This document shows positions 7,584 to 15,250 of a DNA stretch of 64,000 nt, piece by piece (the first letter of the stretch is position 1; each line of letters begins with the position of its first letter). This stretch comes from Clostridiales bacterium (GTDB lineage Bacteria > Bacillota > Clostridia > Oscillospirales > Oscillospiraceae): the NCBI GenBank assembly GCA_019420945.1, contig JAHZGF010000003.1:1-64000 (forward strand). The letters run 5' to 3'. Under the pieces are notes generated by a model. It had not been told where the DNA came from, made no database searches, and saw only the letters and a program-made list of their open reading frames with translations. A program made the position numbers and the translations under genes.

Positions 7584-9989
7584 TTGAAGCAGAGATGGAT
7601 ATCCATTTTGACAGCAATCGCTTTGGTGGTCGCCATGATCCCATGCGCTTCGCTGGCAGCGGAACCGGAGACGGCTTCCGGAGCGGCATACGCCGCCGCC
7701 GGAGAGGCCGGGGAGCCGGAGGCAGCTTCGGAGGCGGAACAGCCTGCGGATCAGCCTGCGGCCCCCAGCGGTCAGGAGAGCGGTTCCGGAGAGACCGGGG
7801 AACCGGAGACGGACCCGGAACAGCAGACGGAAGAGGAACTCCAGCTGCCTGAAGGCCAGGAGGGCCAGGCTGGAGCCCAGGAACAGGAAGAACCCCAGCC
7901 TTCCGAGCCCCAGGAGTCCGACGCTGACCAGCCCCAGGAGTCCGACGCTGACCAGGGCCAGGAGTCCGACGCTGACCAGGGCCAGGAGCCGGAGGCAGCA
8001 CAGGACCAGCAGCCGGCAGAGGAGCCCCAGCTGTCCCAGCCCCAGGAGAGCCCCGCCGGTGAGACCGGAGCGCCGGAGCTGTCCCAGCAGCAGGATCAGC
8101 AGCCGGAAGATCAGCGGCAAGCCCCCTATGAAGCCGGTTACAACAGCGCCAACCAGACCGTTGAAGTACCCTATGAAGTCTTGGGAAGCGCCATGAACGG
8201 CAAGGACATTTTCCTGGCCCAGGTGCTGGATGATCAGGGCAGAACGCTGGCAGAGCTGAAGGGCAAAAAGGACAAAGCCCAGTCCATGATGGTGTTCACC
8301 ATGCCCTATGACGTGAACCTGACGGCGGGCACCTATTCCTTCCGCATTACCCTGCGGCAGTCCTGGACGGGGACGGAAGTGGTGCTGGAAGATCAGGTGG
8401 TGCTGAAGCTGGATCAGGGGATTCAGGGCATCCATCTCATCAACACCGAGATCCGCTATAACGGTACCGACCAGGGTACCTTTACCCTGAAATTCCAGAA
8501 CGGCACCGGATCCAACCGGATCACCTCCATTGATAAGGTCCTGTTCGCCACCCGGCAGGAGGGCGGCAGCGTCACCACCATGAATCTGACCCAGAGCACC
8601 AGCGGCTACACCTATGATCTGGACAAGGGTGAGCTGTATATTCCCAACGCCTATTTCGCCGACCGGACCCTGGACCCGGTGGTCTATCTCGTGGGGATGG
8701 ACTTCACCCTGGCCAACGGCCAGAAGATCACCTGCAACCCCCTGGAACTGACCCCGGACCATTCGGTGCCGGTGGAAGGGTTTGTCAACCCCGGGGATCA
8801 GGCCTGGTACTTCATGTACGAGCCCAAGACCCAGCCGGAGGAGCCCTATGACGTCAGCTACCCCGGCCCCAACAAAACCGTGGAAATCCCCTTTGACGTC
8901 TTTGGAGACGCCCTGACCAACCGGGACCAGGTGTCCGCCCTGGTGCTGGATGAACTGGGAAATCCGGTGGCCCAGCTGGATGGCAAGAAGGACAATTTCC
9001 GGGACGTGGTGGTGCTGACCATGCCCTATGACCTGGATCTGGCGGCGGGCACCTACGACCTGCGCTTCCAGCTGCGCTGGTCCGAGAGCGGGGAGGAATC
9101 CCAGCTGGACGGCTATGCAACCCTGACCCTGGATCAGGCCATTCAGGGCATTCATCTCATCAACACCGAGGTCCGCTATGACGGCACCGACGAAGGCAGC
9201 TATGTCCTGAAATTCCAGAATGGCACCGGGGACAACCGGATCACCGACATCAGCGAAGTCCAGTTCATGACCCGGATGGAGGACGGCTCCACTGAGGGCT
9301 TCGGCCTGCGGGCCGGCACCGACTCCTTCACCTGGGACCCGGATCGGGGGGAGATCACCATTCCCGCTGCCAGCTTTGCCCGGCAGGAGCTGGCTCCGGT
9401 GGTCTACTTCGGTATGATGGACTTCACCCTGGCCAACGGTGAGACCATCACCGCCAACAGCCTGGAGGTGGTGCCGGATGAGGCCGTGCTGCCCGGGGAT
9501 TTCGTCAACGACGGCAGCAATAACTGGTTTTTGATCAATGAGATTGGCGTGGAGCTCAGCGGCTCCGTCAAGACCTGGGGCGAGGCGGAACCTGTCACCC
9601 TCACCCTGACCAAGGAAGGGGAAGGCCAGGTGGGCGAGCCCCTGACCCTGGAGCCGGAGGTGCAGCAATATGTGTTTTCCAACCTGCTGCCCGGCACCTA
9701 TACCCTGACCGCCAGCAAGCACAATCATGTCACCCGGACTTACACCATTGAGGTGGGTGACAGCCCGCTGGAGCAGAACATTGAACTTTGTCTGTTGGGG
9801 GACGTCAACGGCGACGGCAAGGTCACCACGTTGGACGCCGCCCTGGTGAATGCCTGCGCCCAGCAGGTGACCCAACTGAACGAATATGCGTACGCCTGCG
9901 CTGATGTGACCGGCGACGGGATCGTGTCCACCTTTGACGCGGCCCGGATCAACGCCCACGCTCAGAAAGTGTCGTCGCTGTGGAACTAA
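7584..9989 (+). CDS. secreted protein with tandem repeat domain and C-terminal dockerin
   Basis: An 801-aa exported protein. Residues 1-25 are a signal peptide (ISILTAIALVVAMIPCASLAAE). Residues 26-175 are a low-complexity acidic linker rich in E, Q, P, S with three perfect copies of an 8-residue unit (PQESDADQ type). Two homologous domains of about 240 aa follow (180-419 and 421-660), each with the phrases GIHLINTE.RY and MDFTLANG. A beta domain (about 665-735) precedes a type I dockerin (738-800) with two calcium loops, GDVNGDGKVTTLDAALVNA and ADVTGDGIVSTFDAARINAHA. The start is TTG behind GGGAGG. The dockerin should bind a cohesin, and one is probably encoded next door. No catalytic domain is recognised; the tandem domains are of unknown function. 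Confidence 0.8.
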   Translation: MKQRWISILTAIALVVAMIPCASLAAEPETASGAAYAAAGEAGEPEAASEAEQPADQPAAPSGQESGSGETGEPETDPEQQTEEELQLPEGQEGQAGAQEQEEPQPSEPQESDADQPQESDADQGQESDADQGQEPEAAQDQQPAEEPQLSQPQESPAGETGAPELSQQQDQQPEDQRQAPYEAGYNSANQTVEVPYEVLGSAMNGKDIFLAQVLDDQGRTLAELKGKKDKAQSMMVFTMPYDVNLTAGTYSFRITLRQSWTGTEVVLEDQVVLKLDQGIQGIHLINTEIRYNGTDQGTFTLKFQNGTGSNRITSIDKVLFATRQEGGSVTTMNLTQSTSGYTYDLDKGELYIPNAYFADRTLDPVVYLVGMDFTLANGQKITCNPLELTPDHSVPVEGFVNPGDQAWYFMYEPKTQPEEPYDVSYPGPNKTVEIPFDVFGDALTNRDQVSALVLDELGNPVAQLDGKKDNFRDVVVLTMPYDLDLAAGTYDLRFQLRWSESGEESQLDGYATLTLDQAIQGIHLINTEVRYDGTDEGSYVLKFQNGTGDNRITDISEVQFMTRMEDGSTEGFGLRAGTDSFTWDPDRGEITIPAASFARQELAPVVYFGMMDFTLANGETITANSLEVVPDEAVLPGDFVNDGSNNWFLINEIGVELSGSVKTWGEAEPVTLTLTKEGEGQVGEPLTLEPEVQQYVFSNLLPGTYTLTASKHNHVTRTYTIEVGDSPLEQNIELCLLGDVNGDGKVTTLDAALVNACAQQVTQLNEYAYACADVTGDGIVSTFDAARINAHAQKVSSLWN
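7908..7979 (+). repeat. three tandem copies of a 24-bp coding repeat
   Basis: Units at 7908-7931, 7932-7955 and 7956-7979 are nearly identical and encode (P/G)QESDADQ, followed by a partial fourth copy. They lie in the secreted protein's acidic linker and are likely to vary in number between strains. Confidence 0.9.
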
Positions 9990-10004
9990 AAGGAGGAAGA
10001 TTTC

Positions 10005-12143
10005 ATGAAGAGACGAATGCTGGCAACAGTGCTGTCGCTGATGATGCTGCTGGGACTGATGATCCCGGCGGCCTCCGCCAAGGACGGCACAGGACCCAGC
10101 CTGACGGTGACTGCCTCGGAGACCACGGTTCACCCCGGGGATGTGGTCACCTACACCATTACCATGGGGCCGGTCAGTGAGCTGCTGAGCATGCAGCTGC
10201 AGGTAGATCTGCCTGAGGGCCTGACCTATGTGGAGAAATCCGGCAAGCTGGATGACCAGCTCAGCGATAAGCTGCAGTTTGACGGTCTGCCCATCACCTG
10301 GACGGAAAAGAGCCTTGTCATCAACGGCGCTGGCCTGTACAACAACTACACCAGCGATCAGGACACGGTGCTGGCCACCTTCCAGTGCCGGGTGGATGAG
10401 GACGCCTCCGGTGAGCTGGCCGTAGGTCTGACCTATCTGGAATTTGTCTGCGGCACGTTCGTAAACAACGATTATTACGATGTGACGGACTCTGTCCAGG
10501 TGGTTCCCGCCCAGATGAATGTGGTGGTGCCGGTCACCGGCATCACCCTGACCCCGGACACCCTCACCCTGGAGCAGGGCGAGACCGAAACCCTGACCGC
10601 CAACGTGCTGCCGGCCACCGCCAGCAACCAGGGGGTCAACTACACCACCAGCAACCCTGACGTGGCCACCGTGGATCCTGATGGCACCGTTCACGCGGTG
10701 GGCGAGGGCCAGGCCACCATTACCGCCACCACCGCTGACGGGGGCTTCAGCGCCACCTGCGCCGTGACCGTGCCCCATCAGCACAGCTTCGGCCAGGATT
10801 GGGCCCATGATGACCAGAACCACTGGCATGAGTGTGTCTCCGGCGACGGCGCCACCGACAGCGTGGCCCCCCACACCGGCGGCACCGCCACCTGTGAGCA
10901 GCAGGCGGTCTGCGAGGTCTGCGGCGCCCCCTACGGCGAGCTGGCCGACCACACCCTGAACCATGTGGAGCGGGTGGATGCCACCCACTTCGCCCCCGGC
11001 CACATCGAGTACTGGGAGTGCTCCGTGTGCCACAAGCTGTTCCAGGACGCTGACGGCAAGGTGGAGATCAGCCAGGAGGACACCGTGCTGCCCCAGATCC
11101 CCCACGACTACGGCACCGACTGGGTCACCGACGCCGACAACCACTGGCATGCCTGCGGCTGCGGCAACATCATTGACGTGGGCCAGCACAGCTTTACCTG
11201 GGTGGTGGACCAGGAAGCCACCGAGGAGACCACCGGTCTGAAGCACGAGGAGTGCACCATCTGCGGCTACCGCCGCAATGAAGGCACCGTCATCGACAAG
11301 CTGGACCATGAGCTGACCTTCCACCCCATGGTGGAGGCCACCTGTGTCCAGGAGGGCAACGTGGCCTATTACAGCTGCGCCAACTGCAGCCGGAACTTTG
11401 CCGATGAAGATGCCACCCAGGTGCTGACCGACGTGGTGATCCCGAAGAATCCCGACCACCACACCGGCAAGACCCTGGTAAAGGACGCTGAGGAGGCCAC
11501 CTGCACCGAGGATGGCTACACCGGCGATACCTACTGCGCCGACTGCGGCGTAATGCTCCAGTCCGGCACCGTGATTTACGCCACCGGCCACAGCCTGGAG
11601 CATGTGGCCCGGCTGGAGCCCACCCACGCCGCCCCCGGTCACATGGAGTACTGGCAGTGCACCACCTGCCAGGCCCTGTTCGCCGATGAGGAGGGCATGG
11701 AGCCCGTGAGCGCTGAGGATGTGGTGCTGGCTCAGATCCCCCACAGCTTCGGCGAGGCCTGGGTGTCTGATGGCACCGGCCACTGGCATGTGTGCTCCTG
11801 CGGCGCCAAGAGCCAGGCAGAGGCCCATACCTTTGGCGACTGGAAGACCACCCAGGAGGCCACCGAGACCGCTGCCGGCAGCCGCGAGCGGGTTTGCGCC
11901 CAGTGCGGCTATGTGGAGACCCAGGTGGTTGCCCCTCTGGCCCCCAGCGGCGGTGACTCCGACGCCAACGGCGGCAGCCAGAACACCGGCGACCAGACCA
12001 GTCAGGACAGCCAGTCCAAGGGCGATTCCCCCAAGACCGGGGATGAGAGCCTGATGGGCGTCTGCCTGGTGGCCGTGGTGCTGGCCGGCGGAGGGCTGGT
12101 TACCCTCACCCTGATGAGCAAAAAGCGGCGGGAGAACCGCTAA
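10005..12143 (+). CDS. cell-wall-anchored protein with cohesin-like, Ig-like and Cys/His repeat regions
   Basis: A 712-aa surface protein. Residues 1-25 are a signal peptide ending PAASA. Residues about 28-175 resemble a cohesin (opening TVTASETTVHPGDVVTYTIT, a nine-stranded pattern). Residues about 178-260 are a bacterial Ig-like group 2 domain (VTGITLTPDTLTLEQGETET, later GEGQATITATT). Residues 262-640 carry several HWH.C / CxxC repeats (for example NHWHACGCG). The end is a sortase signal: SPKTG at about 674-678, a hydrophobic helix and KKRRENR. The gene starts 15 bp after the dockerin gene with AAAGGAGGAAG overlapping the previous stop region. It probably displays the dockerin protein on the cell surface. 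The cohesin call rests on fold-like pattern and context. Confidence 0.75.
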   Translation: MKRRMLATVLSLMMLLGLMIPAASAKDGTGPSLTVTASETTVHPGDVVTYTITMGPVSELLSMQLQVDLPEGLTYVEKSGKLDDQLSDKLQFDGLPITWTEKSLVINGAGLYNNYTSDQDTVLATFQCRVDEDASGELAVGLTYLEFVCGTFVNNDYYDVTDSVQVVPAQMNVVVPVTGITLTPDTLTLEQGETETLTANVLPATASNQGVNYTTSNPDVATVDPDGTVHAVGEGQATITATTADGGFSATCAVTVPHQHSFGQDWAHDDQNHWHECVSGDGATDSVAPHTGGTATCEQQAVCEVCGAPYGELADHTLNHVERVDATHFAPGHIEYWECSVCHKLFQDADGKVEISQEDTVLPQIPHDYGTDWVTDADNHWHACGCGNIIDVGQHSFTWVVDQEATEETTGLKHEECTICGYRRNEGTVIDKLDHELTFHPMVEATCVQEGNVAYYSCANCSRNFADEDATQVLTDVVIPKNPDHHTGKTLVKDAEEATCTEDGYTGDTYCADCGVMLQSGTVIYATGHSLEHVARLEPTHAAPGHMEYWQCTTCQALFADEEGMEPVSAEDVVLAQIPHSFGEAWVSDGTGHWHVCSCGAKSQAEAHTFGDWKTTQEATETAAGSRERVCAQCGYVETQVVAPLAPSGGDSDANGGSQNTGDQTSQDSQSKGDSPKTGDESLMGVCLVAVVLAGGGLVTLTLMSKKRRENR

Positions 12144-12194
12144 ATTCTGCGGCATCAGTGAGTAACAAGCGGCGCGGAAACCGCTAAATTCCGC
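12123..12194 (+). repeat. imperfect 28-bp direct repeat at the 3' end of the surface-protein gene
   Basis: Bases 12123-12150 (spanning the stop codon) and 12167-12194 are nearly the same, including CCGCTAAATT in both. This looks like a small local duplication of the gene's tail. Confidence 0.6.
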
Positions 12195-12215
12195 ATCGTC
12201 CCCCAACAGAGGAAA

Positions 12216-12245
12216 GGCGGCAGCGGATGAAAATCCGCTGCCGCC
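12216..12245 (+). terminator. hairpin, probable terminator
   Basis: A 13-bp stem (GGCGGCAGCGGAT at 12216-12228 with 12233-12245) with a GAAA tetraloop lies between the surface protein and the next gene. There is no real T tract, so termination may be partial. Confidence 0.5.
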
Positions 12246-12274
12246 GAATTTATCGTTCAACAGGGAGGTAACCC

Positions 12275-12709
12275 ATGACAGAGCAAGGCAAAAGGATGCG
12301 CCGGCAACCCCAAAAGCGGCCCCGGGCCGGAGGGAGCAGAAAGCGTTTGATCCTCGGGGCCTGCGGGGCGGTCATCATTGCCGGGGCGGCGGGGCTTTTT
12401 TGCTGGCTGGGCCCGCTCTCCGGCGGAGCAGTTCCCGAAAGCGGGACCGGGGAAACGCTGACCGGGTCCTGGAGCTATGGTGCCTACACCCGCTACACCT
12501 TTGACCCGGACGGCACCGGCAGCATGTGGCTGGAGGAGATGGAATTTCCCTATCAGTACCGGCTGGAGGGAGATCAGCTGTATCTGGACTTTGAGAGCGA
12601 CAAACTGATGGATGCCGCCTACACCTGTACCATGGAAGGGGATACCCTGACCATCCAGGGCGGGCAGGGCACCACCGGGGGCACCTATGAACTGTCCCGG
12701 ACGCCATAA
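12275..12709 (+). CDS. membrane-anchored hypothetical protein
   Basis: A 144-aa protein starting MTEQGKRMRRQPQKR. After a strongly basic N-terminus comes one hydrophobic segment (about residues 25-47), so it should sit in the membrane with its C-terminal domain outside. The outer part (about 58-144) is a small beta-rich domain with repeated Thr/Tyr/Asp/Gly strands (GSWSYGAYTRYTFDPDGTGS), similar to lipocalin-like DUF5640-type proteins, which is a weak match by eye. The ribosome site GGGAGGTAA lies 5 bp before the ATG. It follows the cohesin gene but is separated from it by a hairpin, so co-expression is uncertain. Confidence 0.6.
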   Translation: MTEQGKRMRRQPQKRPRAGGSRKRLILGACGAVIIAGAAGLFCWLGPLSGGAVPESGTGETLTGSWSYGAYTRYTFDPDGTGSMWLEEMEFPYQYRLEGDQLYLDFESDKLMDAAYTCTMEGDTLTIQGGQGTTGGTYELSRTP

Positions 12710-12711
12710 GG

Positions 12712-12742
12712 GCCGGGGGCCGACCGCAGGTCGGCCCCCGGC
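12712..12742 (+). terminator. GC-rich terminator hairpin
   Basis: A 14-bp perfect stem (12712-12725 with 12729-12742) with a 3-nt loop follows directly after the hypothetical gene. It is very stable, but only a short T-containing stretch follows. Confidence 0.65.
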
Positions 12743-12867
12743 TTGTCTGTATGTGAAAAGGACGGCCCGGGATAGGGCGCAGATTTGTGGAAAAACCCTC
12801 TAGGCATTGGGAGGACAGATGACTATAATAATACGGCTGTAAAAATCTGTGTTTGGAGAGGTGCTGT

Positions 12868-14280
12868 ATGACAAAAGATCTGACGGTTGGCAGCCCCATG
12901 AAGCTGATCCTGCGCTTCGCGCTGCCCACCCTGTTTGGAATGCTGTTCCAGCAGTTTTATAACTTAGTGGACACCATGATCGTGGGCAAGCTGCTGGGGG
13001 CCCAGGCTCTGGCGGCGGTGGGCTCCACCGGCTCCATCAACTTCTTTGTCATCGGCTTCTGTATGGGGGTGTGCAACGGCTTTGCCATCCCGGTGGCCCA
13101 GCGGATGGGGGCCGGGGAACACTCCAAGATGCGCCGCTATGTGGCCAACGCCGCCTATCTGTCGGTGGTCTTTGCCCTGGTGCTGACGGTGGCCACCGGG
13201 GTGCTGTGCCGCAGCATCCTGACGGTGATGCGCACGCCTTCCGACATCTTTGCCGACGCCAACGCCTACATCTTCATCATCTTCATGGGCATCCCCGCCA
13301 CCTTCCTCTATAATCTGCTGGCGGGCATCATCCGCTCCCTGGGGGACAGCAAGACCCCGGTGTATTTCCTGGCCCTGTCCTCCTTCCTGAACATCGGCCT
13401 GGACTTCGCCCTGATCCTCTGGTTCCGGGCCGGAGTGGCCGGGGCCGCCATCGCCACGGTGGTGTCTCAGGCCATCTCCGGGGTGGCCTGCCTGGTGTAT
13501 ATGCGCCGGGCCTATCCCATCCTGCGGATGAGCCGGGAGGAGCGGCGGCTGGACGGCCGGTCCTGCAAGGTGCTCTGCGGCATGGGCATCCCCATGGGGC
13601 TCCAGTACTCCGTCACCGCCATCGGCTCCATCGTCCTCCAGTCCTCCGTCAACGCCCTGGGCAGCCTCTATGTGGCGGCAGTGGCCGCCGGAGCCAAGCT
13701 CTTTCAGCTCTTCGCCTGCCCCTTTGACGCCATGGGGGCCACCATGGCCACCTATTGCGGCCAGAATGTGGGGGCCTGCAAGCTGGACCGGCTGGGTCAG
13801 GGGGTCCGGGCCTGCGCGCTGCTGGGACTGATCTACTCCCTGGCGGCCCTGGTGGCCATGCTGTTCTTCGCCCCCCAGTTCGCCATGTTCTTCCTGAACC
13901 CCGGCGAGGCCCAGCTGGAGCAGCTGGTAACCCTCACCAGCCGGTATGTCATCGCCTTCACCGCCTTTTTCTTCCCCCTGGCCCTGGTGAATATCGTCCG
14001 GTTCTCCATCCAGGGCATGGGCTTCAGCACCTTCGCCATCCTGGCCGGAGTGCTGGAGATGATTGCCCGGACCGGGGTGGGCTTGTTCCTGGTGCCCATG
14101 TTTGGTTTCACCGCCGCCTGCTTCTCCTCCCCGGCGGCCTGGATCTGCGCCGACCTGTTCCTGATCCCCGCCTGCATGGGCTGCATCCGCCGTCTGCGGA
14201 AAATGTTCCCCAGCAAACCCGATGAGACTCCGGCGGAGCAGGAGGAGGATCAGGTATCTCTGCAACAGGCCCACTGCTGA
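12868..14280 (+). CDS. MATE family efflux transporter
   Basis: A 470-aa inner-membrane antiporter with about 12 transmembrane helices, which exports cationic drugs or dyes in exchange for Na+ or H+. The N-terminus TKDLTVGSPMKLILRFALP, then QQFYNLVDTMIVGKLLG, is typical of the clostridial DinF/NorM-like branch, and the second half repeats the pattern (the halves are related, as in all MATE proteins). The start at 12868 is chosen because GGAGAGG lies 6 bp before it; an in-frame TTG at 12853 lacks a site. The tail is charged and cytoplasmic. It has its own strong terminator. The substrate cannot be predicted. Confidence 0.9.
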   Translation: MTKDLTVGSPMKLILRFALPTLFGMLFQQFYNLVDTMIVGKLLGAQALAAVGSTGSINFFVIGFCMGVCNGFAIPVAQRMGAGEHSKMRRYVANAAYLSVVFALVLTVATGVLCRSILTVMRTPSDIFADANAYIFIIFMGIPATFLYNLLAGIIRSLGDSKTPVYFLALSSFLNIGLDFALILWFRAGVAGAAIATVVSQAISGVACLVYMRRAYPILRMSREERRLDGRSCKVLCGMGIPMGLQYSVTAIGSIVLQSSVNALGSLYVAAVAAGAKLFQLFACPFDAMGATMATYCGQNVGACKLDRLGQGVRACALLGLIYSLAALVAMLFFAPQFAMFFLNPGEAQLEQLVTLTSRYVIAFTAFFFPLALVNIVRFSIQGMGFSTFAILAGVLEMIARTGVGLFLVPMFGFTAACFSSPAAWICADLFLIPACMGCIRRLRKMFPSKPDETPAEQEEDQVSLQQAHC

Positions 14281-14304
14281 CCCATCCTGGATACAACGGA
14301 TAGT

Positions 14305-14349
14305 AAAACGCCCCGGAGCGGCTTTTCTTTGCCGCTCCGGGGCGTTTTT
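14305..14349 (+). terminator. intrinsic terminator of the MATE gene
   Basis: A 14-bp stem (CGCCCCGGAGCGGC at 14309-14322 with 14331-14344), loop TTTTCTTT, preceded by A4 and followed by T5. Confidence 0.9.
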
Positions 14350-14448
14350 GCGGCCGTTTTGGAGGGGGGGCAGCTACGGGAAAAACGGGGTTTTATTTCG
14401 AAATTCGAAGAAATGGAAGGGTTTTTCAGAGACACAGTGCAAAAAAAG

Positions 14449-14489
14449 TTTACAAAGAGTTCAAATACAAGATATAGACGATGACGTCT
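14449..14489 (+). promoter_or_regulatory. promoter and candidate operator of the TetR-ABC operon
   Basis: TTTACA (14449-14454) and TATAGA (14473-14478) are separated by 18 bp. The inverted repeat AGACGATGACGTCT (14476-14489) overlaps the -10 box, which is where a TetR repressor would block polymerase. The regulator gene starts at 14572. Confidence 0.5.
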
Positions 14490-14571
14490 GTAAAGACTAT
14501 ACTTGCAGTTGTGTCCTCGGAGCCCCTTGGGGCGCCCCGGACCCAGACGGAACCAGAAAGAAGGCGGAGAC

Positions 14572-15249
14572 ATGACCCAAGAGGAGCGCAAGCGCCGCAG
14601 CCGGGAGGAGATTTACCAGGTGGCCCTGGAGGAGTTCGGCACCAACGGCTACGAAAAGGTGACCATGGAACGGATCTGTACCGGGCACGGCATTTCCAAA
14701 GGGATGATGTACCATTACTATGCCAACAAGGACCAGCTGTTTTTGCTGTGTGTGGAGCGGACCTATGGGGATTTGAAAGACTACCTGGAGCGGGAGTCGG
14801 CGCACCTGTCCCGGAAAAATCCGGTGGAGGCCATCAAGGGCTTTTTCCAGCTCCGGGAGGGATTTTTTCAGCGCAACCCCCTCCAACAGGGGATCTTTGA
14901 GGCGGCGGCCTTCCGGCCTCCCAACCACCTGCTGGAGCAGATCCGGCAATTGCAGGCCCCGGTCCGGGCCCTGAACATCCAGTTCTTACAGGGGCTTATG
15001 GAGCGCTGTCAGCTCCGGCCCGGGCTGGAGCAGGAGCAGGTGGCCCGGTATCTGGAGGTGGCTGAGGCCATCTTTCGCCACAGCTGGCAAAGCTGCGGAC
15101 AGGGGGCGGGGCAGCCCGACCTCCACCGGGCCATGGAGCGGGCCGGGGAGCTGACGGATTTTATTCTCTTCGGCGTGCTGCGGCAGCCGGCGGAGGAAAC
15201 CGCCCTGGCCCCCGCACCGGAAAAGATCACAGAGGACAAGGAGTGCTGA
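14572..15249 (+). CDS. TetR/AcrR family transcriptional regulator
   Basis: A 225-aa repressor. Residues about 10-55 form the TetR HTH (YQVALEEFGTNGYEKVTMER, then GISKGMMYHYYANKDQLF); the C-terminal helical domain is the ligand and dimer part. The start at 14572 has AAGGCGGAGA upstream. The stop at 15247-15249 is 1 bp before the ATG of the first ABC gene, so the three genes are one operon. It probably senses a toxic compound exported by the two ABC proteins and represses its own operon through the palindrome at 14476. Confidence 0.9.
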   Translation: MTQEERKRRSREEIYQVALEEFGTNGYEKVTMERICTGHGISKGMMYHYYANKDQLFLLCVERTYGDLKDYLERESAHLSRKNPVEAIKGFFQLREGFFQRNPLQQGIFEAAAFRPPNHLLEQIRQLQAPVRALNIQFLQGLMERCQLRPGLEQEQVARYLEVAEAIFRHSWQSCGQGAGQPDLHRAMERAGELTDFILFGVLRQPAEETALAPAPEKITEDKEC

Positions 15250-15250
15250 T

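Noticed and set aside
7908..7979. CRISPR-like or minisatellite DNA
   Set aside because: The 24-bp units are in frame and contiguous, coding for a repeated linker in a secreted protein.
7524..12260. 1578-codon minus-strand open frame under the dockerin and cohesin genes
   Set aside because: It mirrors the repetitive, GC-rich coding strand. The + strand genes have signal peptides, domains and ribosome sites; this frame has none.
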